Of a stretch of DNA of 64,000 nucleotides, positions 44,968 through 55,136 are shown piece after piece. The position numbers were made by a program, and so were the translations under genes. The notes under the pieces are model-generated. The model saw only the letters and a list, made by a program, of their open reading frames with translations, was not told where the DNA came from and did not search any database. The DNA comes from Armigeres subalbatus (lineage: Eukaryota; Arthropoda; Insecta; Diptera; Culicidae). How positions within the stretch are numbered: the first letter of the stretch is position 1; every line of letters starts with the position of its first letter. The stretch lies in the NCBI RefSeq assembly GCF_024139115.2, contig NC_085140.1, positions 319,365,259 through 319,429,258 of the forward strand, given 5' to 3'.

Positions 44968-47748
44968 TTTATCAGAAAAAAGTGAGGGAATAGATATTTG
45001 TCGAAGATGATCTGGTATTCCTTGAATAGCATGTTTCATGGACAGATCGTATACAATTGAGGAACTGTCTTTGATGAAGTGAACTCGAGGGGGATTATAA
45101 CACGGAAGACAAAGATCTGATGATATGTAGTTGAGATAAACTCACAGGAATCTTGAACGACAAGTTAGTTCAAGCATATTATCGAAGTTATCTAGAACAA
45201 GTGTGTTACTTGTTCCACATTTGATGAGTATTCTAAGTGAGAGCTCCCAGTAACGGTGCTTTAAAGGAGTGACTCCAGCAAGCACCTCCAGGCTCATGTT
45301 ATGCGTTGAATGCATGCAGCCAAGGGCAATACGCAAACAACGATACTGAATTCGTTCCAATTTGATCAGGTGGCAATCAGCTGCTGAGAGGAAGCAGAAG
45401 GAGCCATACTCTAAAACAGAGAGAATAGTCGTTCTATAGAGTTTGATGAGATCTGCCGGGTGAGCACCCCACCATGTTCCGGAGATAGAACGTAGAAAAT
45501 GGATCCTTTTTCGGCATTTTTGTATCAAATACTCAATGTGGAGTTTCCAGGTACATTTGGAATCAAACACGAACCCAAGGTGTTTAGAAGATAAAGATTG
45601 GTTGATGTCATCATTCAACAGCTTGAGTTTCAGTTGAGCAGGATACCGCTTCTTAGTAAACACAACCAACTGAGTTTTTTGCGGTGAAAACTCGATCCCT
45701 AAATGTCTGGCCCAAGCAGTCAGATTATCTAGGGTACTTTGCAATGGTCCTTGCAAGACAGCTGCACGTGGACCTCTTAGAGAGACCACGGCATCATCTG
45801 CAAGTTGTCTGAGCGTGCATTGTCCTTCCAAACAATTGTCAATATCTTTAACATAGAAATTATAAAGTAAGGGACTTAAACACGATCCTTGGGGAAGGCC
45901 CATGTAGCTATTTCTGGAAGTTGTCAGAGTGCCGAGTGTGAAGTTCATTTGTTTTTCTGACAACAAATTGTACAAGAAATTATTTAAAAACACGGGTAGT
46001 CCATTACTGTGCAGATTGTCTGACAGTACTTCAATGGAAACTGAATCAAAAGCGCCCTTAATATCCAAGAATACTGAAGCCAATTGCTCCTTGTGCGCAA
46101 AGGCCAGTTGTATATCTGAAGAGAGCAACGCTAGACAATCGTTTGTTCCTTTACCTTTTCGAAATCCAAACTGAGTATTTGAGAGTAATGCATTTTGTTC
46201 GACCCAATGGTCGACTCTTGAAAGGATCATTTTTTCCAATAACTTTCTCATGCATGATAGCATGGCAATCGGTCGGTATGAATTGTGATTAGACGCTGGT
46301 TTCCCAGGCTATTGAATAGCTATTACTTTGACCTGTCGCCATTCAGGTGGCACAATGTTGTACTCCATGAAACAGTTGTACAGGTCAAGTAATCGTCTTT
46401 TTGCGATATCTGGGAGGTTTTTCAGAAGATTGAATTTGATGTTATCGCATCCCGGAGCAGAGTTATTCGATGAAAGAAGAGACATAGAAAGTTCCAGCAT
46501 TGAGAATGGTCCACCCAAAGAACCGGGATCATTGACTGATTCTCGAAATAGCGGTTCTGCTGGTACGGAATCTGGACAGACCTTTTTTGCGAAGTTGAAT
46601 ATCCATCGATTGGAGTATTCTTCACTCTCGTTGGTGGAAATGCGGTTCCGCATGTTGCGGGCCGTTTTCCAAAGTGTTGTCATTGAGGTTTCTCGCGATA
46701 GTCCTTCGACAAAACGTCGCCAGTAGCTACGTTTTTTAGCCTTGAGAAGATTTTTGAGCTTTCTTTCAAGCCTCAAATACTCTTCGAAAAGCTCAGACCT
46801 TCCGTATTTACGGAAAGCCTTGAAGGCATCAGATTTCTCAGAATACAACTTAGTACATTCATCATCCCATCCAGGAGTGGCTGGTCTTCTTATGACAGAT
46901 GTACTTGGAACGCGTCGTTTCTGGGCTTCTAGTGCGCTTTTTTTAATTAATTCGGTAAGGAATCGATATTCATCCAGCGGTGGAAGAACATCAGTTGATT
47001 CAATACCAATATTTACCGCCGATGCAAATTTTTGCCAGTCAATGTGCTTCGTGAGGTCGAAAGGAACATTAACTGGCTCAGATTGTTGATAGCTACTTTT
47101 AATTGTAGTAACTATCGGCATATGGTCACTACCGTGGGGATCTTGGATAACCTTCCACGTGCAATCTAACGATAGTGAATTTGAACATAAAGACAGATCA
47201 ATACGGCTTTGTTGACCATTTGGTCCTATTCGAGTTACCTCACCAGTGTTCAAAATATTCAAGTTGAAATCGAAAATAGGCGCTCTATAATCGTCATACG
47301 TTTCGCCCCATCCAATACCATGTGCGTTCATATCTCCCAATATCAACACTGGGGATGATAAAAGGGAGACTGCGCTCCAAAGATGTCGACGATTAAGAGA
47401 GGCATTTGGAGGAATGTACACTGAAGCTATGCAAAGATCTTTATTCTTCACATTTACTTGGCATGCGACGATTTCTAAGCCATTAACAGTCGGAATGGGA
47501 ATTCTGTAGAAGGAGTAGCATTTTTTGATCCCCAAAAGAACGCCACCATAATGATCATTCCGATCTTGGCGAATAATATTAAAATCGTGGAAGTTGATTT
47601 CATCTTCGGAAGAAAGCCATGTTTCACAAAGTGCAAATATTTCGCAATCGGAATTGCGAATCAAAAACTTGAACACGTCTAATTTATTTTTAAGACTATG
47701 ACAGTTCCACTATACAGTGATTGTATCTTGTAAGGCCGTATTATCCAT
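44968..47748 (-). pseudogene. LOA ORF2, endonuclease and reverse transcriptase
   Basis: The ATG at 47748-47746 overlaps the ORF1 stop by 8 bases (ATGGATAA), as expected for termination-reinitiation. Endonuclease: ALCETWL (near 47620), YIPPN (near 47410), LILGDMNAHG (near 47330), GSDHMPIV (near 47120). RT: EWRQVKVIAIQ then PGKPASNHNSYRPIAM (46330-46260), FLDIKGAFDSVS (46065), GLPQGSCLSPLLYNFYV (45905), LADDAVVS (45805; ADD in place of the usual YxDD), then the thumb with HLGFVFDSKCTWKLHI. Two TAG codons break the frame, one near 47708 (codon 14) and one at 46309-46311. Otherwise 455 and 373 codons are open, so decay is light. Insertion of the TA element ends this segment. Confidence 0.93.
47741..47748 (-). 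promoter_or_regulatory. ORF1-ORF2 overlap (ATGGATAA)
   Basis: On the minus strand the ORF2 ATG lies 8 bases upstream of the end of the ORF1 TAA. The arrangement suggests translation of ORF2 by reinitiation after ORF1 terminates. Confidence 0.7.
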
Positions 47749-49061
47749 CGAAAGATACAATTTCTGCAAGAAGGGGCCATGAAACAGTCAATTGCTTCAG
47801 ATAACTTTCTACTGTTGGTATAAAGAGGTCAATGATTGGCCTCAATGAATTCGGAATATTGAACAAATTCAAAAAACGGTCCACAAGGTCCTTAAAGGAG
47901 ATTAATCCTCGCTTGGACGGAGTACTTTTTTTGGGAAGAACGAATTGCAGTTTTTCTTTCATTGATTCTCCTAGCCAGATGTTTCTTGCAAACATCGGTT
48001 TTGGGCAATGGCGGGAATGTCTTGCTGCAAGATGGATCCAAAGGAGCAGTGAAGACAGGTTGCTTCGGGATTTTAAATAATCCCCCATTGCCTTCAAATT
48101 TAGGCAAGCTTTTATGGATGACTTTTGATTTCTTACGGCGCGATCCCGGGGAAGACGGTTGCTTCCTCTTTCCGGGCACGTGTACCTTAGTAGAATCATC
48201 CATATAAGCTGCGTCAGAGTCCAATTCGTCAATGCATATGGAATCATAATAATCACTTACTTGAACGGTAGCTGAAATAGCAGCCTTTGCAGAGGTATCG
48301 GCGGATGTGTCTTGCGCTTTAACCATTTCCTCATAAGTCTGCTTGGAGCGCTGTACCAACGAGCGCTTCACTTTTTGGGTGCGCTTTCTGTACACCGGGC
48401 AATCTTGCAAACCATGGGCAGGAGCCATACCGCAATAAGCACATTTTGGTTTGTTGTCACAAAACTCGGCAGTGTGACCAAGTTGTTTGCAATTGGTACA
48501 ATTAAATACCCTTGGTACAAAAAGACGCACCGGAAACAACATATTCTCTAAATCGACATATTTTGGGAGAATCGAACCGGCAAACGTCACCCGAAGCGAG
48601 CCTGACTTAGAATATACCTTTTTGCCATCTACCATGGTTGCTGAGTGCAATTCCTTGCAATCCAGAATATCCACGGTAGACTCCATTGCGTTCTTTAAGC
48701 GGCCTTTTCCCGCAAGTACATCCTTGCAAGTCAGGCTCGCTGCGTTGATCACACCTTCGATTTCGACCTCCCGCGAGGGGACATAAACTAAATATTCTAC
48801 ATTGTAGGCCTTGTCTTTAGCAATTTCGTTTGCCACCTGATATGTAGGTGCGGTGATTCGTAGCTTGTTCCTGTTGATCTGACTAAAATCAAGCTTCGTA
48901 AAACGACGCGTCAAATCTCGCTTAATGCCGAGAAAGTCTAGACTTTTCACTTTCTGCCGAAAGTAAACAACCCAAGGCCCAGGCGAAGCCGCATGGTACA
49001 ATCGTGTGCGGACATCTTTTGGAGGACTATCGCCCCCCATAGTCTCTGCCTCCATTCTCAT
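47741..49061 (-). pseudogene. LOA ORF1, Gag-like nucleic-acid-binding protein
   Basis: The ATG at 49061 opens 389 codons to 47892. An RRM-like N-terminal half (residues about 30-190) leads to CTNCKQLGHTAEFC (about residue 206) and CAYCGMAPAHGLQDC, both zinc knuckles, then a Lys/Arg-rich tail. The family's usual C-terminus (FKDLVDRFLNLFNI...PLLAEIVSFDG) is found in the next frame, ending at 47741, so a small indel lies between about 48010 and 47900. The protein binds the element's own RNA to form the retrotransposition particle. Confidence 0.9.
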
Positions 49062-49430
49062 CTCGCAAGGTGGAAGGACAATTAATTATTATGCTAACTT
49101 AGAACTAATAGCAAATTAGAAAAAAAAAATGTAAAAAAAAACTAAATTAATTTATTATAATTGATCCCACTCTGTATGAGAGATATGGGAGAACAATAAA
49201 ACAATGCCTTCCACTTATCTGCGCTGCTGCTGTAGGTACCAGCAGAAACAATAGCCTGCTTCACTGGCGTGAAGCCAGTGGCGTGGCCAGAAGCAGCTAC
49301 TTCGCTCGCCGACAGTGATCGCCTTGGATCCGTAGGTAGGCACCACACAATAAACCCGCACTACCGAACAAAACCCGCGATGAGACACAGCACACACGTC
49401 TGGCTCGTTCGAACTATCGGCACGGAATGA

Positions 49431-49443
49431 TCTATATCCACTT
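49431..49443 (+). repeat. Target duplication of the LOA insertion, right copy
   Basis: TCTATATCCACTT, identical to 41974-41986. Only ATAA separates it from the TTAA-type element that follows, so two insertions hit the same few bases of Juan. Confidence 0.92.
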
Positions 49444-50495
49444 ATAAGGGGCCATCCAGAAACCACGTGGTCATATTTTTGAAGATTTTCAATCCCCCCT
49501 CCCCCCATGTGGTCTATCGTGGTCATTTGGCAGACCCCCTCCTCCCCCCCCCTTGGACCACGTGGTTTTTTTTTCAAGCACAAAAATTAAAAAAAAAACC
49601 TATGTAACTAAAACATATGGTTAATCCGATCAATTTTGAAGATGGACAATTTCAACTAATTCAAAATCAAACTAAAACCCAGCATGGAAATTATAAATTT
49701 TCATTATTTCGAAGATTTTTATGATGTTATCATGTTGTAATGTGTATCAGGTATTAGGTTATCTAGAACTCGCATACCTTCGATGCATCAGGAGGGTACC
49801 AAAAAATGCGGACTCGCGAATATGTTATAAAAATTTCGAGAAAAATTTGTAATAGTTTAGCAATTTTCCAAAATATCCCTATATTTTTTAATTTCTTTAT
49901 TGGTGATTTTTTAAATACATAATTGCAATTTATGCTTTTACAAGTGCTAATTTATTATTGTTTTGTGGAAAATTTTCAACTGTTTATGGAAATTTTGCAT
50001 TATTTGCAGTAATTCTATATTTATTTAATACTCATACCCTGATTTCTTTATTGGCAATTTCCAATTCTATTATGGAAAATTTCTATTTTTCTCTAATAAA
50101 TAATCTAGAGCTGGCTCATCTCTCAAAATTTCTAATTCTTCATTGAAATTTTATTTTGATATTGACTCGTGGAATCCAATGATGCCATACTAAACATATT
50201 TTCTCGGTCACTCTGATGTCTTTCGAATAATTTCCCAAGGAACTTCTATTCCATATCTCGAATATGCTTCAGTCAATGGCCTTTTCATAAGCGACTCATA
50301 GAAGAATGAATGTATTACAGATCAATTATCATTTTGGAGTTCGGATCATTCGATTTATCCAATTAACCAAATTATGAATGAGGTATGATATAATATCCCA
50401 TTAGGTCCATTGGGTTGATATGACAATTGTTATTTGTACAAGCTACTACAGACTTTTTAGTTAAGAAAATTATGTTGAGCTTTTTAATGGAATGT

Positions 50496-50640
50496 CTTTA
50501 CTTGTCATAAGACGAGTTTGTACCTTCCCATTTAATTCCACCACTTGATTGTACCTTGACAGATACGTATTTCGACCTCAACAGTAAGGTCGTCTTCAGT
50601 GTTTCGTACTTGACTCGACTTAGGTTATACAAAACTTTTA
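50496..50640. repeat. Arm of the fold-back family (see 21372 and 60476)
   Basis: CTTGTCATAAGACGAGTTTG, CCATTTAATTCCACCACTTG, then CAGATACGTATTTCGACCTC and AAGGTCGTCTTCAGTGTTTC. On the minus strand the middle is CTGAAGA followed by a 6-bp stem (CGACCT/AGGTCG) and AAATACG. The same layout recurs at 60538-60571. Confidence 0.65.
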
Positions 50641-51430
50641 AGTTTTAAAAACGTCCTGGAAGTCGTAATGTTTGAACTACTTAATCATTCAAGTCCGTGA
50701 ACCCAGTGCTTCTAAGGCCCTACAAAAAAGGCATAGTCATTGTGCAGCTTGATGTTGACTCAAGATAATTTTGGGTACCTTGTCTCTTAGATCTCATGTT
50801 AATGGAAATTAGGATCATATGCTTATTTCATCGGATTGGGTACATACCGATGATGAGGACATTACAAATGTCATGATTGATCACCCGAGAAGTCGTGGGC
50901 TGAACTTGAGAGCAATCACTGCCTTAACGTTCAGGATGACCCATCTTATCTGAGTGTTCAGAATGATTCAAACATTTCAACTTCATTTGCATGCTCTTAG
51001 AATCGAAATCTTCCCAAAGTTTCGGATAACTGAGTTTTCAGGGTCAGTAAAATTTGACCTCCCATATTTTTTTCTGTAAAACCAATATCTAGATGAACAA
51101 TTTTACTGAAGAAAATGGTGGCCTAGCTCTCTTTTGTGATTTAATAGACAATCTAAAACGCTGGGCATATATGACCCATCCGTCCTGAAAGGGTTGAGAT
51201 TTGTTTTGGAATTCAATTTCAATCGTTATTATAACACTATTTATTACCCTAGATTGTTTTAGGAATTGGAGTGTTTTTTTCTGGAACACTGCCACTTTTT
51301 TTCATATCGCCGGACTCTTCTTAGTTCTAAGACCCTTTTATGAATTTAAAAAGCATTTTATTTAGAATTTCATGTTGATTTTTTAAATGCAAACTTCTCT
51401 ATGTCATAACCTACTAGAATTTTGTGCATT

Positions 51431-51499
51431 ATTGATCGAAAAATTTAAAAATGCACCTAAATGTTCTAATTAGGTGCATTATTAAATTTTTCGATCAAT
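51431..51499. repeat. Near-perfect 30-bp-arm palindrome
   Basis: ATTGATCGAAAAATTTAA...ATGCACCTAA (51431-51460) pairs with its inverse at 51470-51499 around a 9-base loop. It lies inside the 4.5-kb element. Confidence 0.85.
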
Positions 51500-51599
51500 T
51501 AGCCTAATTATTCAATATCATAAGAACTAGGCTTCTTAATCCTAAATAATTGCCTACATGTATTGCTTGGATGAATTTTAAATTCCAAGATCTTCCTAA

Positions 51600-52720
51600 T
51601 TTTCAAGAATAAATATTCTGGAGTTGCAAGGGAAACCCTTCAGAATAGTTAGAAGAAATTCTTCGGAGTCTCCACGGAAAAATCTTCAGTATTTCAACGA
51701 TTTTTTTTTCGAAATTCTGTGGAAGAGTTCCTAAGAAAGGTTCGGTAGAAATTTTGAAGAACTAGAAGAATCCGTAGAAGGATCCTAAATGCATATTTAC
51801 GATGAAATTTCCAATAAACATCAAATTCCGAAGAACTTCCGGTATAAATTAGAAAAAAATACAGCTTACTTTTTTTACAGAATCTCTAAAGATTTTTTTT
51901 TTCAAAATCCTGGGCAAATTTAATGAATCTTCAAAGGAAATTCTTCTAAATTTCCAATGGAATTTTTTTTCGTTTTTCAAAAAAAATCTTAGAAATTTTC
52001 AGCAGTTTTTTTAATTTCCAAAAGAAATTATTTGGACTATACCAAAATATTTAGGATGGAAAAACCTAAGATTATACAGAAGAAAAAAGATAAAAAGTTC
52101 ATCTAAAACACCAATAATGAATTTCCCGAGGATATTTCGATGTTTTTACTTGTGGAAATAACGAAAAAAATTGCACTTTTGTAGTACTTGTGAAAGTTGT
52201 ACTTTAGAAGCAATTCCAATAGGAATTCCTTAGAAAATTAAATCAAAATTTTAAAGATTTTCTGATGTGAAAATTCCTTAAAATTTTTAAATCATTTCTT
52301 GTGCTTCTTTGCATGGTAAAGATTTAAAGCAATGTTTAGCTGAATCTACAAAGAAATCAAAATGACTTTCCGAAGAAGAATGAATTTCCCATGAAATTTT
52401 GGAAGAATTTATGGTGCAAATTAAAAAAAACACGAACCTTGAGAATTCTAAAGATTTATTCTTTGAAAATCCAAAGTATTTTTTGAAGATAATCCATAGA
52501 CTCTTCCGTGGAAATTCTAAATAATGCCTCAAATAAAAAAAATATTTGGAAAATTTAAAAAATGTGATAGAATTCACAAAGAGCGTGAAAAATTTCATTT
52601 CAAAATTCCAAATTTGAAAACAAAATACAAAAACAAAAAACAAACGGGAATATCAAAGTGTTTCATGTGGCATTGGCTATTTAATTTCTCATGAAAATTC
52701 AGAAGATTTTTTCTTGAAAA
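51600..52720. repeat. Degenerate GGAATTC-type short-period repeat
   Basis: Recurring variants of AAATTCTTCGGAGTTTCC and GAAGAAATTCCC at roughly 20-30-base spacing in both orientations, like a heavily mutated form of the array at 57.7-60.2 kb. The 118-codon minus frame at 52287-52643 is Phe-rich and due to AT-rich repeats. Confidence 0.5.
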
Positions 52721-52723
52721 ATT

Positions 52724-53027
52724 TAGAAGTCTTCTTCTTCTATGGCTCCATATTCCAACTGGAAGTTGGTCTGCTTTTCAACTTAGTTTATTCTATGAGC
52801 ATTTCCTCAGTTATAAATTGAAAGTTTTAAATGCCAGCAATTGTACGATTATATATCTTGTGTAGCAAGTACGAAGGATACATTATACCTAGGGTGTCGA
52901 CAATGTTTGACACCCGAAAACATCCTAGACAGGAACAAGAATCGAACTCGTCATCTCCGGATTGGCAATCCTATGCCTTTGCTCGTAAGGCTAACTGGAG
53001 ACTAAACATTTTGAAGTGCACTCCCTA
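52724..53027 (-). mobile_element. Feilai-related SINE, near full length
   Basis: On the minus strand: tRNA-like head with GTTAGCCTTACGAGCAAAGG, B-box GAGTTCGATTCTTG, a body with CAAACATTGTCGACACCC, and a tail ATGGAGCCATAGAAGAAGAAG. TTTAGAAGT at the left and TTTTGAAGT at the right may be a worn duplication. It differs from the Feilai at 41064 and resembles the copies at 17145 and 38866, so at least two SINE subfamilies are present. Confidence 0.8.
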
Positions 53028-53983
53028 AAATGTTCGAAAAACTTATTTTGGAAATGAAATAGAATTTTTGGTGAAGATTCGGAAGAACTTGTCGAAGAAA
53101 TTCATTAAAATGTAAAAAAAATATGAAAATATGAACATTTTTTTCCACCGAAAATTATATGTATTTCCCACGAGACTGTTTTGAATTTTCAGACAGAATT
53201 CACATGGAATTTTTTTCGGCATTTACACTGGCGATATTTTGTTTTTTTTTCATGACCAATTTGTAGCAAAATTTACAAGCAAAATTTTCCAGAGAGAATT
53301 GTTCAAAAAACATTCTGAATGCTAGCACTTTATCAGGATTGTATGAAGTAAGGTCAAAGTTTTTACAGGAAATTTTTTTACTGGATTTTTCCTGAATATC
53401 CACAAGACATTCTTTTGAAGATTTTTCTTGAATTATTGTAAAAAACATGAACAGTTTTCAAAATTGTAGCTGTAGTCCGCTGATGCAAAAGTGTCGGCGG
53501 CGTGATGCCAAAAACCATCTGCGGCGGAATTAAAAAAAAAAAATTTTTCATTTTTCTTTCTCAATTTTTTTTGGTGAAAATTGAGACTGAAGCGCAACCT
53601 GCTTTTTCGTTTATTTTTTTTATGGAAATAGGATCTAAAGCTAAGTTGGCCAAATAACTCAGATATGCATCGGCGTTGCGACCGACGCTGCATTACCGGG
53701 TTTTCTCGCATTACCGCTTAATCCTAAATTCTTTTTAACACTGAGTTGAAAAGACGCTACGTGGGCATCGGCCCTAAGATGCGCTTTGCGTTTAATGATT
53801 AAATCATTAAATTTTGATGATTTGTATTTTTTACACCGCTATTGTTATTTACCAAAAATTTTCGTGTTAAAAAAAAACACGTGGTTCGAGAGCAACACCC
53901 CCCCTCCCCCCATGTGGCTTATCGTGGTCATTTTCCAAACCCCCCCTCCCCCCTATATGACCACGTGGTTTCTGGACGGCCCC

Positions 53984-54195
53984 TTAACAGAAAATCAAAA
54001 CTTTGTCTTAAGAACAAACTTTTGATTTACAAACAAATTTTTAGACCAGCCATGTTGTATGCTGTGCCAATATGGACTAGTTGCTGCAATACCAGAAAGA
54101 AGGCACTTCAGAGGATTCAAAATAAAATTTTGAAAATGATTCTGAAGTTGCCTCCATACCACGGTACCAATGAACTTCATAGAATTTCTAATGGA
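53984..54195 (+). pseudogene. Juan-A: Juan-type LINE, second part (RT thumb region)
   Basis: NRKSKLCLKNKLLIYKQIFR, PAMLYAVPIWTSCCNTRKKA and ILKMILKLPP...TNELHRISN continue the Juan protein from where the piece at 41362-41986 stops, with no overlap beyond the LOA duplication. The colinearity shows one LINE copy split by about 12 kb of later insertions. It ends where the next MITE begins. Confidence 0.9.
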
Positions 54196-54596
54196 ACGTA
54201 CACACGGTCAAGCAGTTTGACCAACATTGACTCCACCTCTCGTTTGTTCCAACATCCATCAAGTTTTACCAACAGCGGCACGAACAATCAATTTATTCGA
54301 CCAACAATATCACACACGAACGACCGGAGCGCTAACTTGAGCATCAACCATCAAAAAATATATGGGGGTTTGTGCAACTTCACTACAAATGCTCAAACAT
54401 GTTCGGCGAACCTTGACTCCACCCCGACAACTCAAACCAAAATCAAACCGTTTTAATTTTTTCCAACCGAGCCGCCAACTGTCAAATGATTGTTCGAACA
54501 ACTTCACACACGTTCCAACAAAGCAGCAACCGAAGCGTTTTCTTGGGGGTGGAGTCAATGTTCGTCGAACTGCTTGACTGGTGTGTACGTAGCATA
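54192..54596. mobile_element. ~400-bp MITE in Juan, ACGTACACAC ends
   Basis: ACGTACACACGGTCAAGCAG on the left and ACGTACACACCAGTCAAGCA read inward from the right, then AACATTGACTCCACC in both; about 40 bp with a few differences. Juan-type text (TCTAATG, then TAATATTGAGAC) lies on both sides, so it is an insertion, but the target duplication is blurred (TAATG/TAATA). The 136-codon minus and 204-codon plus frames here are chance or run out of Juan. Confidence 0.78.
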
Positions 54597-54618
54597 ATAT
54601 TGAGACATCGCAACAAAT

Positions 54619-54849
54619 CAAGACAAAATGTTCAAAACGACTTATCTGCTTTTGTAAACAAAGATTCAAACGACGATTTGACGAATCTGATAGCTCACCC
54701 ACGCAAACCAACACCAGCAATAGGTAGGGGAAGGATTCCGCTACCTGTTGATGGTATTGGTTTGCGTGGGAGAACTATCAGATTCGTCAAATCGTCGTTT
54801 GAATCTTTGTTTACAAAAGCAGATAAGTAGTTTTGAAAATTTTGTCTTG
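54619..54849. mobile_element. 231-bp hairpin element in Juan, 4-bp duplication
   Basis: Arms of about 100 bp are nearly exact inverse copies, from CAAGACAAAATG at the left and CATTTTGTCTTG-like text at the right, with TTGTAAACAAAGATTCAAAC and its inverse inside. The loop is about 30-50 bases. AAAT lies on both sides (54615-54618 and 54850-54853), within Juan sequence. The transcript would be an almost perfect long double-stranded hairpin. Confidence 0.85.
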
Positions 54850-54925
54850 AAATGTCCAATAAAATAATTTCCAAGTTTAGGCAAAAATTTATGCAATCTT
54901 CTATTGTACACTTAGTATAAATTAG
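54850..54925 (+). pseudogene. Juan-A: Juan-type LINE, 3' end (last part)
   Basis: MSNKI-type coding (ATGTCCAATAAAATAATT) followed by TTTAGGCAAAAATTTATGCA and ATCTTCTATTG, matching the C-terminal residues I recall for Juan-A, with substitutions. It ends before the next inverted-repeat element. Confidence 0.7.
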
Positions 54926-54936
54926 GTTAAGTTTAT

Positions 54937-55136
54937 GTATGGAGTCGTTTTGTTGATTTTTCTCGGTGAACAAAAACTAAACACAATTATTTCAGCGTGA
55001 CGTTTCGGTCTACTGCTTTGCCTCGACCATCTTCAGACGCATATCGATCACCGCAGCGATTACCACCTCGTTTTCTGCTGGGCGATCACTTACCACTTTT
55101 TGTTCACCGAGAAAAATCAACAAAACGACTCCATAC
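54937..55136. mobile_element. 200-bp fold-back element, 40-bp perfect arms
   Basis: GTATGGAGTCGTTTTGTTGA... (54937-54976) is the exact inverse of 55097-55136. The centre on the minus strand contains CTGAAGAT, a 4-bp stem GGTC/GACC and GAAACGTCACG, the same arrangement as in the fold-back family at 50496 and 60476 although the flanks differ. Confidence 0.85.

Larger units (their letters stand above)
41987..49430 (-). mobile_element. Full-length LOA/Lian-type LINE inserted in Juan
   Basis: About 5.7 kb without the nested 1745-bp element. On the minus strand: 5' untranslated region (49430-49062), ORF1 with zinc knuckles, ORF2 with endonuclease, RT and RNase H, 3' untranslated region (42358-41993) and an A tail (complement of the T run at 41985-41992). 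A 13-bp duplication and both untranslated regions show an untruncated insertion, unusual for LINEs. RNase H after the RT, and the family look of ORF1 and ORF2, fit LOA clade elements such as Lian. ORF1 has one frame change; ORF2 has three stops, a frame change and the insertion. Confidence 0.92.
49448..53983. mobile_element. 4.5-kb TTAA-type element with 29-bp inverted ends
   Basis: Left end GGGGCCATCCAGAAACCACG and right end read inward GGGGCCGTCCAGAAACCACG, both continuing TGGTCATAT, 28 of 29 identical. TTAA follows the right end (53984-53987); ATAA precedes the left end where Juan should give TTAA, one base short. Each end holds a block of about 110 bp with C-runs, CCATGTGG, ATCGTGGTCATTT and a second CCACGTG. 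Between the ends there is AT-rich sequence with GAAATTCC-type degenerate repeats, a SINE and a palindrome, but no frame over 118 codons and no transposase. Juan coding resumes right after it. Confidence 0.82.

Noticed and set aside
46328..47089. Plus-strand frames of 115-132 codons opposite the LOA ORF2.
   Set aside because: Antisense shadows of the endonuclease-RT coding strand.
53842..54456. 204-codon plus-strand frame as a gene.
   Set aside because: It joins a transposon end, the second Juan segment and a MITE in one accidental frame; only the middle is real (Juan) coding.
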